64,000 bases of DNA from Dyadobacter beijingensis DSM 21582 (GCF_000382205.1 NZ_KB907786.1:806001-870000); one strand, 5' to 3'; counted from the first letter of the stretch, positions 9,231 to 17,840 are shown. Notes: a model not told the origin generated them from the sequence alone. Translations and numbers: made by a program.

Positions 9231-9309
9231 AAAAAAGTTATGGCTGTGTGGAGTCCACACTGCCGTGCGCCGCACACACTTTCGCGTGGACAAAACAACA
9301 CAGCCATAA
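9231..9309 (-). promoter_or_regulatory. Terminator-like stem with T6 in the SusC leader (candidate attenuator)
   Basis: On the minus strand a perfect 12-bp stem (9298-9309 with 9238-9249) encloses about 48 nt and is followed at once by six T (9231-9236). This is the shape of an intrinsic terminator, yet it lies 48 bp before the SusC start codon rather than after a gene. An alternative hairpin (GTGTGGA and its complement near 9248-9262) shares bases with the 3' arm, so the two structures exclude one another, as in attenuators. Confidence 0.5.
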
Positions 9310-9443
9310 GCTTGCAACACTGCTTTTCCGGAAAGCAATACCCTCTTTAATCGAGGACAAACAGGGTGAACAGTTTCTGTGAGGCTGTAAAAAGCCAGAC
9401 GTCGACAGGGTGTTTGTCCACGGTGTCAAAGAAATCCTGTATT

Positions 9444-9527
9444 AAAAAAATCATATTGTGTTGGAGCGTAACTTACCCGGCGACCGTGCTGCGGTCCGTC
9501 CGGATCTCAGTAAGTCCCTCTCAACAC
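9444..9527 (-). ncRNA. Unidentified structured leader element upstream of SusC
   Basis: On the minus strand, bases 9527 to 9458 fold into one long stem interrupted by internal loops: GTGTTG with CAACAC, ACTTAC with GTAAGT, CCGG with CCGG, and GACCG with CGGTC around a CAGCA loop, then a T7 run at 9444-9450. It lies about 260 nt before SusC, with the terminator-like stem at 9231-9309 between. The purine-rich internal loops (GAGAGGG side, TGAGAT bulge) look like a ligand pocket, but I could not match it to a known riboswitch class. It may instead be a terminator of unknown origin. Confidence 0.4.
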
Positions 9528-9894
9528 GGTCAGATATATTCATGTGCGGCTGGAATATATCTTCGGTTTAGAAGTTCTGTCATTCGTTTAATGACTTTTC
9601 AAATATACTGACAATGTCAAATAATGCAAGAGATTAAATTTAAAAATTGAAGTTTTTTGCAATAAAAATTGGCTGTTTGAAATGAATACAGACTATTATT
9701 GTAATAATTTGATAAATAATTTTACTAATCCGATTTTTAGTGTCTCCTATCGGTTTTGTAGATTAATTATGTAATTTTCTGCCTGTAATTGTCTAAAATA
9801 TAGCTGTTTACGAATTTTTAAATCTTATAAAATTGTAACATTGGGTTACTAGGCCGATTCGGACGGGCAGAAGCATCTTTCGGGCAGCTGAAAT
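9528..9894. other. AT-rich intergenic stretch without recognisable gene
   Basis: About 370 bp of very AT-rich DNA between the structured SusC leader and the terminator of the amidase gene. No coding pattern, repeat or tRNA is visible. It probably holds the SusC operon promoter, but I could not find a convincing TAnnTTTG/TTG pair. Confidence 0.5.
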
Positions 9895-9930
9895 AAAAAA
9901 GAGCGCCACTGGTATGTGGCGCTCTTTTTT
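9895..9930. terminator. Bidirectional intrinsic terminator after the amidase gene
   Basis: A perfect 15-bp stem (9895-9909 with 9916-9930) has six A at its 5' end and six T at its 3' end, so it can work in both directions. It lies 35 bp after the stop codon of the 9965-10873 gene and ends that operon. Confidence 0.88.
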
Positions 9931-9964
9931 GGTATATTAAAATAGTTATATTTTAAAACTAGTG

Positions 9965-10873
9965 TTAGTCGATAAACCGCTTCAAAATGGGCCGGTAGGA
10001 ATCCACGCGGCGATCGCGTAAAAACGGCCAGGTAGTACGGTAGAAATCGAGCTTTTCGAGGTCCAGCTCTTCCACATGCGTCACTTCGCCTTCGTGCGGG
10101 GCGAGGTAAAGCAGCCTTCCCTGCGGGTTGGCGATGAACGACCCGCCCCAGAACTGCTGGTCGGCCTCGCGGCCCACCCGGTTCACGGATACGACGTACA
10201 CGCCGTTCGCTACGGCATGGCCGCGCTGCACGGTTTGCCACGCGCCATATTGCTCTTCATTAATAATCGGATCGGTTTCATTCACATCCCAGCCGATGGC
10301 GGTCGGGTAGAAGAGGATCTCCGCACCCATGAGGCTGGTAATGCGTGCCGCTTCCGGGTACCACTGGTCCCAGCAGATGAGCACACCGATTTTGGCGAAT
10401 CTGGTATTGAAAATCCGGTAGCCGTCGGTACCCTGCTCACTTACGGGCGAAGCGTCGACCGGCGCGTCGCCTGGCGTAAAATAGAATTTTTCGTAGTAAC
10501 CCGGATCGTCGGGAATGTGCATTTTGCGGTATTTGCCCAGGTAGGCACCATCGGCATCGAGCACGGCGGTGGTATTATGGTACAAGCCATGCGCCCGTTT
10601 TTCGAACAGCGAAGCGATGATCACCACGCCCAGTTCCTTCGCCAATGCACCCAGCGATTCGGTAGACGGGCCGGGAATGGCCTCGGCGAGGCTGAAATTG
10701 GAATGGTCTTCGACGTCGCAGAAATAGAGCGATTTGAACAGCTCTTGCAGGCAGATAATATTCGCGCCTTGTTGCGCGGCTTCGCGGATTTTTTCGGTAG
10801 CCTTCTGAAAGTTAGCATCAACGTCCGAAGTGCAGCTCATCTGCACCAGACCAATGTTTACTTTTTTTGCCAT
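9965..10873 (-). CDS. aguB: N-carbamoylputrescine amidase (nitrilase superfamily)
   Basis: Hydrolyses N-carbamoylputrescine to putrescine, CO2 and ammonia, in the cytoplasm. The 302-residue sequence has the Glu-Lys-Cys triad of the carbon-nitrogen hydrolases: Glu44 in CLQELF, Lys117 in KYRKMHIPDD and Cys167 in LICWDQWYPEAAR. The last stretch, and the GYYEKFYFTPGD loop, are typical of the AguB subgroup. The partner agmatine deiminase is encoded about 9 kb away at 1-609, so the two steps are split. It lies 42 bp after the GT9 gene on the same strand and may be read with it. Confidence 0.9.
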   Translation of the reverse strand: MAKKVNIGLVQMSCTSDVDANFQKATEKIREAAQQGANIICLQELFKSLYFCDVEDHSNFSLAEAIPGPSTESLGALAKELGVVIIASLFEKRAHGLYHNTTAVLDADGAYLGKYRKMHIPDDPGYYEKFYFTPGDAPVDASPVSEQGTDGYRIFNTRFAKIGVLICWDQWYPEAARITSLMGAEILFYPTAIGWDVNETDPIINEEQYGAWQTVQRGHAVANGVYVVSVNRVGREADQQFWGGSFIANPQGRLLYLAPHEGEVTHVEELDLEKLDFYRTTWPFLRDRRVDSYRPILKRFID

Positions 10874-10915
10874 TTGGGATGTTTGTGTGGATGAATAATG
10901 GTCGGAAATGCAACA

Positions 10916-11905
10916 CTAATTATGCTGCGGGAGTTCGGGGATCGGGAAATCGAACGAAATATCATTCATACATTTAAAATGGCCTTTCGGACATTTGCTA
11001 TGGCCGATCTTCGAGCATGGCCGACAACCCAGCCCCTTCACTTCCAGCTTTTCAAATGCGGTCTGGTAAGGATACATGCCGAATTCGGGAATGGTGTTGC
11101 CCCAGATCGAGTACGTTTTCTTGCGGAAAGCCGCGGCCACGTGCATGAGCCCTGTGTCGTGCGAGAAAACGATCAATGCCTTTTGGATCAGTGACGCGGA
11201 TTGGTTGAAATTGTATTTCCCGCACGCATTCAAAACCAGATCGTCGCCTAATGCCGTGCGGATCGCTTCGCCGGCTTCGGCATCCTCGGGGCCGCCCAGC
11301 AAAATGACGGGATGGTTGATCTTCCGGCATAGCTCGATCATGCGGGGTACCGGCATTTTTTTCGTGAAATGCTGCCCGCCGATCGCGTATGCGACGTAGC
11401 TGTGCCGGTGCGTTCCGGGCAGCCATTCGAGTTCTACCTGGTCTTTGCCGGGAATGAAATAATCGAGGCCGCAGCCGTCATTCTCAATGTTGAATGTTTT
11501 TAAGGTATCCAAACACCTGTCCACAATGTGCACGCGGGGCAGTTGGTCGATCTTGAACTGCGTCATGAGCCATTTCTGCACATTCAATTTCTCGAAACTG
11601 AATGCCGGCACGCCAAGCGTCCATTTGATGCGGAGCGTGCGGATGTTGCGGTGGAGATCGACGACATAGTCGAACTTTTCCTTTTTCAGCAATGCGTGCA
11701 GTTCCTTTGCGTTGCTTTTTTCGAGCAGCCACACCTTGTCGATGTAGGGATTGTCCCGAAGCAGGAATTCGAATTTGCTTTTGGTAAAGTAATGGATTTC
11801 GGCCTCCGGCATCTGCTTTTTCAGGCAGCGCACCACGGGCGTCGTGAGTACGATATCGCCGATGGAGGAAAAGCGCAGAATGAGGAATTTGACCGGTTTA
11901 TTCAC
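10916..11905 (-). CDS. Glycosyltransferase family 9 (heptosyltransferase-like)
   Basis: A 329-residue GT-B enzyme of the ADP-heptose:LPS heptosyltransferase family, acting at the cytoplasmic face of the inner membrane on lipopolysaccharide core. Motifs: ILRFSSIGDIVLTTPVV (9-25), GGQHFTKKMP (176-185), LLGGPEDAE (202-210) and the donor-site HDTGLMHVAAA (249-259). A C-terminal Cys cluster (294, 297, 305, 312) recurs in this family. It overlaps the upstream acyltransferase gene by 8 bp, which suggests translational coupling and a shared role in building the outer membrane. The exact sugar is unknown. Confidence 0.87.
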   Translation of the reverse strand: MNKPVKFLILRFSSIGDIVLTTPVVRCLKKQMPEAEIHYFTKSKFEFLLRDNPYIDKVWLLEKSNAKELHALLKKEKFDYVVDLHRNIRTLRIKWTLGVPAFSFEKLNVQKWLMTQFKIDQLPRVHIVDRCLDTLKTFNIENDGCGLDYFIPGKDQVELEWLPGTHRHSYVAYAIGGQHFTKKMPVPRMIELCRKINHPVILLGGPEDAEAGEAIRTALGDDLVLNACGKYNFNQSASLIQKALIVFSHDTGLMHVAAAFRKKTYSIWGNTIPEFGMYPYQTAFEKLEVKGLGCRPCSKIGHSKCPKGHFKCMNDISFDFPIPELPQHN

Positions 11906-12812
11906 TTTGGATCTCCTGTAAAAGTTGTAGCGGGTTCAAATGTGCCGGGCGCGGATGCTTCCAGCGCTTGTGCGTCCAAAGCCAGTTATCGGGCTGATGG
12001 ACGATATCCTGTTCCAAAAAGTCAATCTGGGCCTGTAAAATGCTGTTATTAGGTGCCTGTTTTGGCGTTTCGGTGATCAGCTTGAAATATCCCCTGTAAA
12101 ATCCTCTTTTTGCTTCATTCTTCAAGATTGCCATATAGAGGACCGGAGAATTAAGCCGCCGTGCGATCAGCTCCACACCGCGAAATACACCGGTGTCCTG
12201 GTTCAGGAATCTGGTCCAGAATGCCTTTTCCGGTACGGGTGATTGGTCGTTGATGAGTATGAATACAAATGGCCTGTCGCGTGGTTGCATGGCTTTGGAA
12301 ATGGCTTCCTTCATGGTTACCATTTCGGTCCCGAACCGCGTCCTCACATTTTTAAACCAATCTTCAAACGCATCGTTTTGAAGCTCGTGATAGACCACCA
12401 CCATCTGGTGCGACAGCCTGGCCGAGCCAAAAAGGTTCAGCATTTCCCAGTTTCCAAGGTGCCCCGCAACTACGACCAGGTTTTGGTTTTTCTGATAATA
12501 ATCGTCGAGAATGGACACGTCAAGATCGATCCGGTCCAACAGATCTTCTCTGGAAATGGATTTGAGTTTGATGGTTTCGAAAATGATATCGGTGAAGTTG
12601 CGGTAAAATTTCGCGGCGATCTCGTGGATTTTCGTATCGCTGAGCTCGGGGAAGCTGTTCCGCATATTTTGGAGCACCACCTTTTTGCGGTACTGGCCAA
12701 TGTCGAAAATCAGGAAGCGAACGATGTCGGAAAGCTTGTAGAGCACTCCCCAGGACAGCTTCGAGACCGCATTAAGCAGCATCAAAAACAAATGGGTAGA
12801 GAACGCTTTCAT
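11898..12812 (-). CDS. Lipid A-type lysophospholipid acyltransferase (LpxL/HtrB family)
   Basis: A 304-residue membrane-associated acyltransferase with an N-terminal hydrophobic helix (about 8-25) and the catalytic His118-x4-Glu123 box in VVAGHLGNWEM. Downstream blocks FILINDQSP and FWTRFLNQDTGVFRG match the substrate-binding motifs of the LpxL/LpxM family, which adds secondary acyl chains to lipid A. It is the first gene of a three-gene minus-strand run with the GT9 gene (8-bp overlap) and aguB. A TAACTTTG box lies upstream at 12850-12857. Confidence 0.85.
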   Translation of the reverse strand: MKAFSTHLFLMLLNAVSKLSWGVLYKLSDIVRFLIFDIGQYRKKVVLQNMRNSFPELSDTKIHEIAAKFYRNFTDIIFETIKLKSISREDLLDRIDLDVSILDDYYQKNQNLVVVAGHLGNWEMLNLFGSARLSHQMVVVYHELQNDAFEDWFKNVRTRFGTEMVTMKEAISKAMQPRDRPFVFILINDQSPVPEKAFWTRFLNQDTGVFRGVELIARRLNSPVLYMAILKNEAKRGFYRGYFKLITETPKQAPNNSILQAQIDFLEQDIVHQPDNWLWTHKRWKHPRPAHLNPLQLLQEIQSE

Positions 12813-12849
12813 GTAAGGAACGTATTGTACTAAAACGGTAATTAAGCCG

Positions 12850-12857
12850 CAAAGTTA
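12850..12857 (-). promoter_or_regulatory. Candidate Bacteroidota -7 promoter box for the acyltransferase operon
   Basis: On the minus strand this reads TAACTTTG, a match to TAnnTTTG, 38 bp before the start codon at 12812. No good TTG -33 element is seen at the expected distance, so confidence is low. Confidence 0.35.
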
Positions 12858-12918
12858 ACACTTTGATTGTATTTTCGTTTTGTTTATATTCACTGGTTCA
12901 AACAGTAGAATTAATGCT

Positions 12919-13260
12919 ATGCTGGAAGGGTTATTTGATATCAAGAATGATCGCAGACTAGGCGTTTATCTATACCGCGCCGGCTTCGGCATGTGGCTGA
13001 TGTACCTCGTCCTGGGCGCGCCCGCATTGCACGCGTACAAGCATTACCGGCAGGATTGCGGCATGCTCTGTTTTGCGCTGATGATATTTGGGTTCAGCGC
13101 ATCGATGGTGTACGACTATTTTCACCACCGCGATCAGTTTGAAATAAAAAAGAAGTGGCTTTTTATCAGCTATGTAATCCTGGCCGGGCTGATTTATTTC
13201 CTCGAATTCAGGGGACACGAAAGGAGTATTAATCTCGACTGGCTGCTGGGCCTGCTCTAA
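12919..13260 (+). CDS. Small membrane protein of unknown function
   Basis: A 113-residue protein from the ATG at 12919 (MLEGLFDIKNDRRLG); an upstream in-frame ATG at 12880 would add 13 residues that look non-coding. Three hydrophobic stretches are visible: one around GMWLMYLVLGAPAL, one around MLCFALMIFGFSAS and one around WLFISYVILAGLIYFL, separated by charged loops. No known family recognised. Its stop overlaps the stop of the convergent cobA gene by 4 bp. Confidence 0.6.
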   Translation: MLEGLFDIKNDRRLGVYLYRAGFGMWLMYLVLGAPALHAYKHYRQDCGMLCFALMIFGFSASMVYDYFHHRDQFEIKKKWLFISYVILAGLIYFLEFRGHERSINLDWLLGLL

Positions 13261-14021
13261 TCTGCCAGCGGCTGCGATTGCTGCATCATCTCACGAACTT
13301 TGTCATAGGAGAGGTCGGGCAATGCCGCCACTTTCCCGATCACGATGATCGCCGGCGACGCCATTTCCGCAATTTGCGACAGGGGTACGATATTGCCTAT
13401 TTTGCCGGTTACCACCTTTTGCGCTTCCAATGTGCCATTCTGAATGATCGAGATCGCCTCGTCGGTTTTGCCCAGTTCGGAGTAAATGGCGACGATCTCC
13501 TGCAATTTGTGCAAACCCATGAGAATGACCACGGTTGCCGTGGATTGGGCGGCCAGGCGCACGTCATTTGAAAGCGCATGTGCTTTGGTAGTGCCGGTAA
13601 CGACCCAGAAGCTTTCGCTCACACCGCGCGACGTGAGCGGGATGCCCGCCAGCGCAGGCGCCGCGTAGCTGCTCGAAATGCCGGGGACCACTTCGGATTC
13701 AATGCCGTGCTCGGAAGCGAAAAGGATTTCTTCATAACCGCGTCCGAATATGAAAGAGTCGCCGCCTTTCAAGCGCACCACTTCGCCATATTGACGGGCT
13801 TTGTCGACAATCAGCTCATTGATTTCGTCCTGGCCGCAGCTGGTTTTGCCAAAGCGCTTGCCGACGAGGATTTTGACGCAATCTTCGGGACAGTAATCCA
13901 GTAATGAGGGATGGGCAAGGGAATCGTATAACACGACCCGTGCTTTTTGCAGGGCCTTGATCCCTTTGAGGGTGATCAGGTCGGGATCGCCCGGACCTGC
14001 ACCGATCAGTGTCAGTTTCAT
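13257..14021 (-). CDS. cobA: Uroporphyrinogen-III C-methyltransferase (SUMT)
   Basis: Transfers two methyl groups from SAM to uroporphyrinogen III to give precorrin-2, the branch point to siroheme. The 254 residues match the SUMT/CysG C-terminal domain: GAGPGDPDLITLKG (7-20), VRLKGGDSFIFGRG (82-95), PGISSSYAAPALAGIPLT and a final SPAIIVIGKVAAL. It lies last in the minus-strand sulfur cluster, 76 bp after the sulfite reductase gene whose siroheme cofactor it serves. No stand-alone precorrin-2 dehydrogenase/ferrochelatase is present in the window; only a stump of that domain is seen, at 21704-22882. Confidence 0.93.
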   Translation of the reverse strand: MKLTLIGAGPGDPDLITLKGIKALQKARVVLYDSLAHPSLLDYCPEDCVKILVGKRFGKTSCGQDEINELIVDKARQYGEVVRLKGGDSFIFGRGYEEILFASEHGIESEVVPGISSSYAAPALAGIPLTSRGVSESFWVVTGTTKAHALSNDVRLAAQSTATVVILMGLHKLQEIVAIYSELGKTDEAISIIQNGTLEAQKVVTGKIGNIVPLSQIAEMASPAIIVIGKVAALPDLSYDKVREMMQQSQPLAD

Positions 14022-14033
14022 GGTGAATAAGAC

Positions 14034-14088
14034 TTCGGCGGCCAGCGGTCAACGGTCAATAATCGACCACGGACCGCTGACCGCCGAA
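14034..14088. repeat. Dispersed palindrome, family A, copy 1
   Basis: An imperfect inverted repeat (14034-14051 with 14071-14088; two mismatches) between cobA and the sulfite reductase gene. Its right arm shares a 15-bp core, ACCGCTGACCGCCGA, with a second palindrome at 18838-18904, so both belong to one dispersed repeat family. Confidence 0.75.
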
Positions 14089-14097
14089 TGCCGTTTA

Positions 14098-16326
14098 TTA
14101 ACTATCTTTTCCGAATGAAAGCTCTTGCAATGCAGGCTCTCCGGTTTCGATCAATTGGGATTCGCGGGTTTCGCGGACGAAATTCAGGAAGCTTTCGGCG
14201 GTATGGATGAAATACGTTGCGAACGCTTCGCTTGGTTCGAACTTATTAATGCTGAACACCAATGCTTTGAATGGTGTTTCGGCTTGATTTTCCACCGCGA
14301 ATTCAGCAGGAACGTCATATTTGAAATCCTGCCCGAAATGCGTTTCGAAATCGTTGATAATGCCGTATTGCGTGTTGGTAGTCACGTCTTTCGACATCAG
14401 CAAACCTTTCGCGCCGGTGATGAACACGTTGTAAGCGTGGTAAATCGAATCCGCCCAAACGCCCGAAGCGAATGTTTCTTTCGCCAGGTTCAATTTTTCC
14501 TGTCCTTCAATAATGGTAGTCGCCACAAGGTCCACGAGTACCGAAGCACATTCACCGACCCCGATTTCCGTTTTGAACAACTCATCGTGGTCCCAGTCGC
14601 GGTAATCGTCGTCCTGTACGGTGGTCAGGTCCGCGAGTGGTTTCAGGAGTTGGAAGAAGTAATTTTTCGTCTGGCGGAGGTAGTATTGGTTGAAATACTC
14701 GCCGTCCAATGCATTGGCTTCATAATCATTGAAAAGCAGGCGCAATGCTTCCGGTCCGCGTTTGGTAGGGACTTTAATCACTTTGTCGCCTATCAGGCCG
14801 ATGCCGTCACCGGAGAATCCACCGCCGAGCAATACCTGCAATGCGGGCAATACCAGCTTGCCGTTCTTGATCGAGCTGCCGTGGAAGCCGATATTGGCCG
14901 CATTGTGCTGGCCGCAACCGTTCATACAGCCGCTGATCTTGATTTTAATGTCCTGATTATAAATCATTTCCGGATACTCGTCACGCATTACGTCTTCGAG
15001 CACGCGGGTAATGCCGTAGCTGCTCGAAATCGCGAGGTTACAGGTATCGGTGCCGGGGCAGGTAGTAATGTCCATCGTGCTGTCGAAGCCGGGGTTAACC
15101 AATCCCAGTTTCGCGAGTTCGTGGTAAATGGCCACGAGGTCTTCGCCTTTCACGAAACGCAGGATATAGCCCTGGTTTACGGTAACGCGGATATCGTCGG
15201 CAGCATATTGACGCACCACATCGGCCAGACTACGGGCCGTGTCGGAGCTCATGTCGCCCAACAACACGCGCAGCTGCACGGCATACCAGCCTTTTTGTTT
15301 TTGTTCAAATGTATTGGTTCGGAGCCAGCGGGTGAAAATGTCGAGCTTGTCGGCATCGATACTTTCCGCTGCTATTTTCAGGATTTCCGCTTCGGACAAT
15401 GACGGGCGCGGTGCGTGGTTGACCGCCTCGTATTCTTTTGTTCCAAACAAATCTTCCGGGATCTGGAAAATCTTGTTTTTAACTGCCCTGCGCTCTTCCT
15501 CCACTTTCTCCATCATGCCTTCGAGGCCGAGGTCGTTGAGCAGGAACTTCATACGCGCCTTGTGGCGACGAACGCGCTCGCCGTAGCGGTCGAACACGCG
15601 GAGCAATGCTTCAATAAACGGAATGACTTTGTCTTCTTCGAGGAATTCGAATGCAGTCTGCGCCGAGAATGGCTGTGCGCCAAGTCCGCCGCCGATGAGC
15701 ACTTTGAAACCCCGGACGGTTTCGCCTGCCTCGTTCTGGCCCATTTTCGCAATCAGGCCCACGTCGTGGATGAATGCCAATGCGCTGTCCTTTTCAGAAG
15801 AAGAGACGGCGATTTTAAACTTCCGGCCCATATCCTGATTGATCGGGTTGCGCAGGAAATAGGAGAAGATCGAATGGGTGATCGGCGTCACGTCGAACGG
15901 CTCATCCGGATCGATACCCGCGACAGACGATGCCGTAACGTTACGGATGGTGTTACCACAAGCTTCTTTCAGCGTGATGCCCGCGTCTTCCAGGTCGGCC
16001 CATAATTGGGGCGAATCCGAAAGCTTAACAAAGTGCAGCTGGATATCCTGGCGCGTCGTCGCGTGCAGGTTACCGGTTGCAAATTTGTCGGAAGTATCTG
16101 CAATACGAACCAGCTGATCGGCTGTGACGCGGCCGTACGGCAATTTGATACGAATCATCTGCACGCCGGGCTGACGCTGCCCATACACCCCGCGTGTGAG
16201 GCGGAATTTACGGAATGCCTCTTCCGGGGTTTCGCCGGAGTTGAATGCACCGATTTTTTGTTGCAGGTCAACGATATCGCGCTTCGCAACGGCGGATACT
16301 TTGTCAGAAATGATTAATTCGCTCAT
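14098..16326 (-). CDS. Siroheme sulfite (nitrite/sulfite) reductase with C-terminal helical extension
   Basis: Reduces sulfite to sulfide in sulfur assimilation. The 742 residues contain the two ferredoxin-like halves of the siroheme reductases and the Fe4S4/siroheme cysteines C423-x5-C429 (CPGTDTC) and C467-x3-C471 (CMNGC). ATTRQDIQLHFV (89-100) is the usual substrate/siroheme-binding block. The reductase core ends near residue 570; the final 150 or so residues form an extra helical region that ordinary sulfite reductases lack. In homologues from this phylum I recall a HEPN-like annotation there, which I cannot verify. The cys neighbours favour sulfite over nitrite as substrate. It belongs to the cysH-cysD-cysN-sir-cobA run. 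Confidence 0.88.
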   Translation of the reverse strand: MSELIISDKVSAVAKRDIVDLQQKIGAFNSGETPEEAFRKFRLTRGVYGQRQPGVQMIRIKLPYGRVTADQLVRIADTSDKFATGNLHATTRQDIQLHFVKLSDSPQLWADLEDAGITLKEACGNTIRNVTASSVAGIDPDEPFDVTPITHSIFSYFLRNPINQDMGRKFKIAVSSSEKDSALAFIHDVGLIAKMGQNEAGETVRGFKVLIGGGLGAQPFSAQTAFEFLEEDKVIPFIEALLRVFDRYGERVRRHKARMKFLLNDLGLEGMMEKVEEERRAVKNKIFQIPEDLFGTKEYEAVNHAPRPSLSEAEILKIAAESIDADKLDIFTRWLRTNTFEQKQKGWYAVQLRVLLGDMSSDTARSLADVVRQYAADDIRVTVNQGYILRFVKGEDLVAIYHELAKLGLVNPGFDSTMDITTCPGTDTCNLAISSSYGITRVLEDVMRDEYPEMIYNQDIKIKISGCMNGCGQHNAANIGFHGSSIKNGKLVLPALQVLLGGGFSGDGIGLIGDKVIKVPTKRGPEALRLLFNDYEANALDGEYFNQYYLRQTKNYFFQLLKPLADLTTVQDDDYRDWDHDELFKTEIGVGECASVLVDLVATTIIEGQEKLNLAKETFASGVWADSIYHAYNVFITGAKGLLMSKDVTTNTQYGIINDFETHFGQDFKYDVPAEFAVENQAETPFKALVFSINKFEPSEAFATYFIHTAESFLNFVRETRESQLIETGEPALQELSFGKDS

Positions 16327-16435
16327 GATGATATTCTAATCGTCTATCGGGATAGTATATTTTTATTCAATAGTGCGGTTACGTTTGGGGATGATAAGTT
16401 GCGATGATACATATTAGTACCGTTATCGCCTCGGG

Positions 16436-16488
16436 CTTCGACTTCGCTCAGCCTGACAAACGAAATGTCACCCTGAGCGAAGTCGAAG
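16436..16488. repeat. Dispersed palindrome with perfect 16-bp arms
   Basis: A perfect inverted repeat: CTTCGACTTCGCTCAG (16436-16451) and its complement (16473-16488), with a 21-nt loop, between the sulfite reductase and cysN genes. The arm motif is a well-known intergenic repeat in many bacterial genomes. It can form a strong hairpin and may end or stabilise the cysN transcript. Confidence 0.85.
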
Positions 16489-16504
16489 GGTCATGCCCCT
16501 AACG

Positions 16505-17749
16505 TTACTCGATCATACAAGCCCCAACCGTCACGTTGGACGTTTCGTCGATCAGGATCGCTGCGCCGTTTGCGCGGTTTTTCTGATAGGGGTCGTATGC
16601 GATGGGCTGGGCGGTCCGCAGAACGATTCTTGCGACGTCGTTCAGTTTCAGGGCCTCTACCTCATCCAGTTTTTCATAAGAGTTGATGTCGATCTGGTAT
16701 TCGATGCCACGGATCGAGCAGCGTGAACGTGCCGTGCCGTGTTGAAGTACATATTTATTACCTGGTTTCAACGTCTTTTTATCGTCCATCCAGCATACTA
16801 GCGCCTCGATGTCCTGACTCACGATCGGGGAGTTGTTGACTGAAACAATCGTGTCACCCCGGCTAATGTCGATATCGTCTTCCAGCAATATCGTTACAGA
16901 TTCAAGAACAGATGCCTCCGGTATTTCGTTTCCGCCAAATTCGATTTTAGCGATTTTAGACTCTCTATCCGAAGGCAATACTTTAATGGCGTCGCCTTTT
17001 TTGAAGCTTCCGCTCTGCACCCGGCCGGCATAGCCACGGTAATCGTGCAGTTCGTCCGTCTGAGGGCGGATTACGTATTGTACGGCAAAACGGCCGTCTT
17101 CCAGGTTCTGGTCTTTTAATACATTGACTGTTTCCAGGACAGAAAGCAATGTTTCGCCGGTGTACCAGGGCATGCTTTCCGAACGGTCCACGATGTTGTC
17201 GCCATTCAAAGCGCTTACCGGGATAATGGTCAGGTCTCTGATGGACAATTTTTCAGCCAGTTCCTTGTAGGATTTGGCAATTTCGAGGAATGCATCTTCG
17301 GAATTGCCTACCAAATCCATTTTGTTCACCGCCACGATCACGTGCGGTATTCCCAGCATGGAAGCGATGAGTGAATGGCGGCGGGTTTGTTCCACTACGC
17401 CGTGACGCGCGTCCACGAGGATAATGGCCAGGTCCGCATTGGAAGCACCGGTCACCATGTTACGGGTGTACTGAATGTGCCCCGGCGCATCGATGCTGAT
17501 AAACTTGCGGTTCGGCGTCTGGAAGTATTTGTAGGCCACGTCGATGGTAATGCCCTGCTCGCGCTCTGAACGAAGGCCGTCCGTCAGCAATGCGAGGTCG
17601 ATTTCCCCGGCATTACGCGTTTTGCTGGCGCGCTCGATGGCCTCCATCTGATCGGCCAGGATATTTTTTGTATCGTAAAGCAAGCGCCCGATCAATGTGC
17701 TTTTGCCGTCATCGACGGAGCCTGCTGTTATAAATCTTAGTAAATCCAC
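16505..17749 (-). CDS. cysN: Sulfate adenylyltransferase, GTPase subunit
   Basis: GTP-hydrolysing subunit of ATP sulfurylase; with CysD it makes adenosine 5'-phosphosulfate from ATP and sulfate. The 414 residues show the translational-GTPase motifs GSVDDGKST (10-18), DAPGH (87-91) and NKMD (142-145), followed by EF-Tu-like beta-barrel domains. It ends after the second barrel and has no APS-kinase (CysC) fusion. It is 92 bp downstream of cysD, the gap being filled by an inverted repeat. Confidence 0.95.
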   Translation of the reverse strand: MDLLRFITAGSVDDGKSTLIGRLLYDTKNILADQMEAIERASKTRNAGEIDLALLTDGLRSEREQGITIDVAYKYFQTPNRKFISIDAPGHIQYTRNMVTGASNADLAIILVDARHGVVEQTRRHSLIASMLGIPHVIVAVNKMDLVGNSEDAFLEIAKSYKELAEKLSIRDLTIIPVSALNGDNIVDRSESMPWYTGETLLSVLETVNVLKDQNLEDGRFAVQYVIRPQTDELHDYRGYAGRVQSGSFKKGDAIKVLPSDRESKIAKIEFGGNEIPEASVLESVTILLEDDIDISRGDTIVSVNNSPIVSQDIEALVCWMDDKKTLKPGNKYVLQHGTARSRCSIRGIEYQIDINSYEKLDEVEALKLNDVARIVLRTAQPIAYDPYQKNRANGAAILIDETSNVTVGACMIE

Positions 17750-17769
17750 TGGTAATAATTTAAGTCTGT

Positions 17770-17840
17770 GAGTTTAGAGTTTATGAGTTCAGTTTATGAG
17801 CTGTCTTAATGGAACTCATAAACTCATGAACTTTAAACTC
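17770..17840. repeat. Imperfect inverted repeat between cysD and cysN
   Basis: GAGTTTAGAGTTTATGAGTT (17770-17789) pairs with 17821-17840 with two mismatches; further copies of TTTATGAG lie in the loop. The AT-rich arms differ from the other palindromes of this cluster. It may shape the intergenic mRNA or be a decayed mobile repeat. Confidence 0.7.

Noticed and set aside
9238..9429. Small minus-strand protein gene in the SusC leader
   Set aside because: The 63-codon frame has no domain and coincides with the RNA stem structures; composition is not coding-like.
9444..9527. SAM or TPP riboswitch upstream of SusC
   Set aside because: CTGAGAT and GAGGGAC fragments recall these classes, but the remaining conserved blocks and junctions do not fit either. 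Left as an unidentified structured leader.
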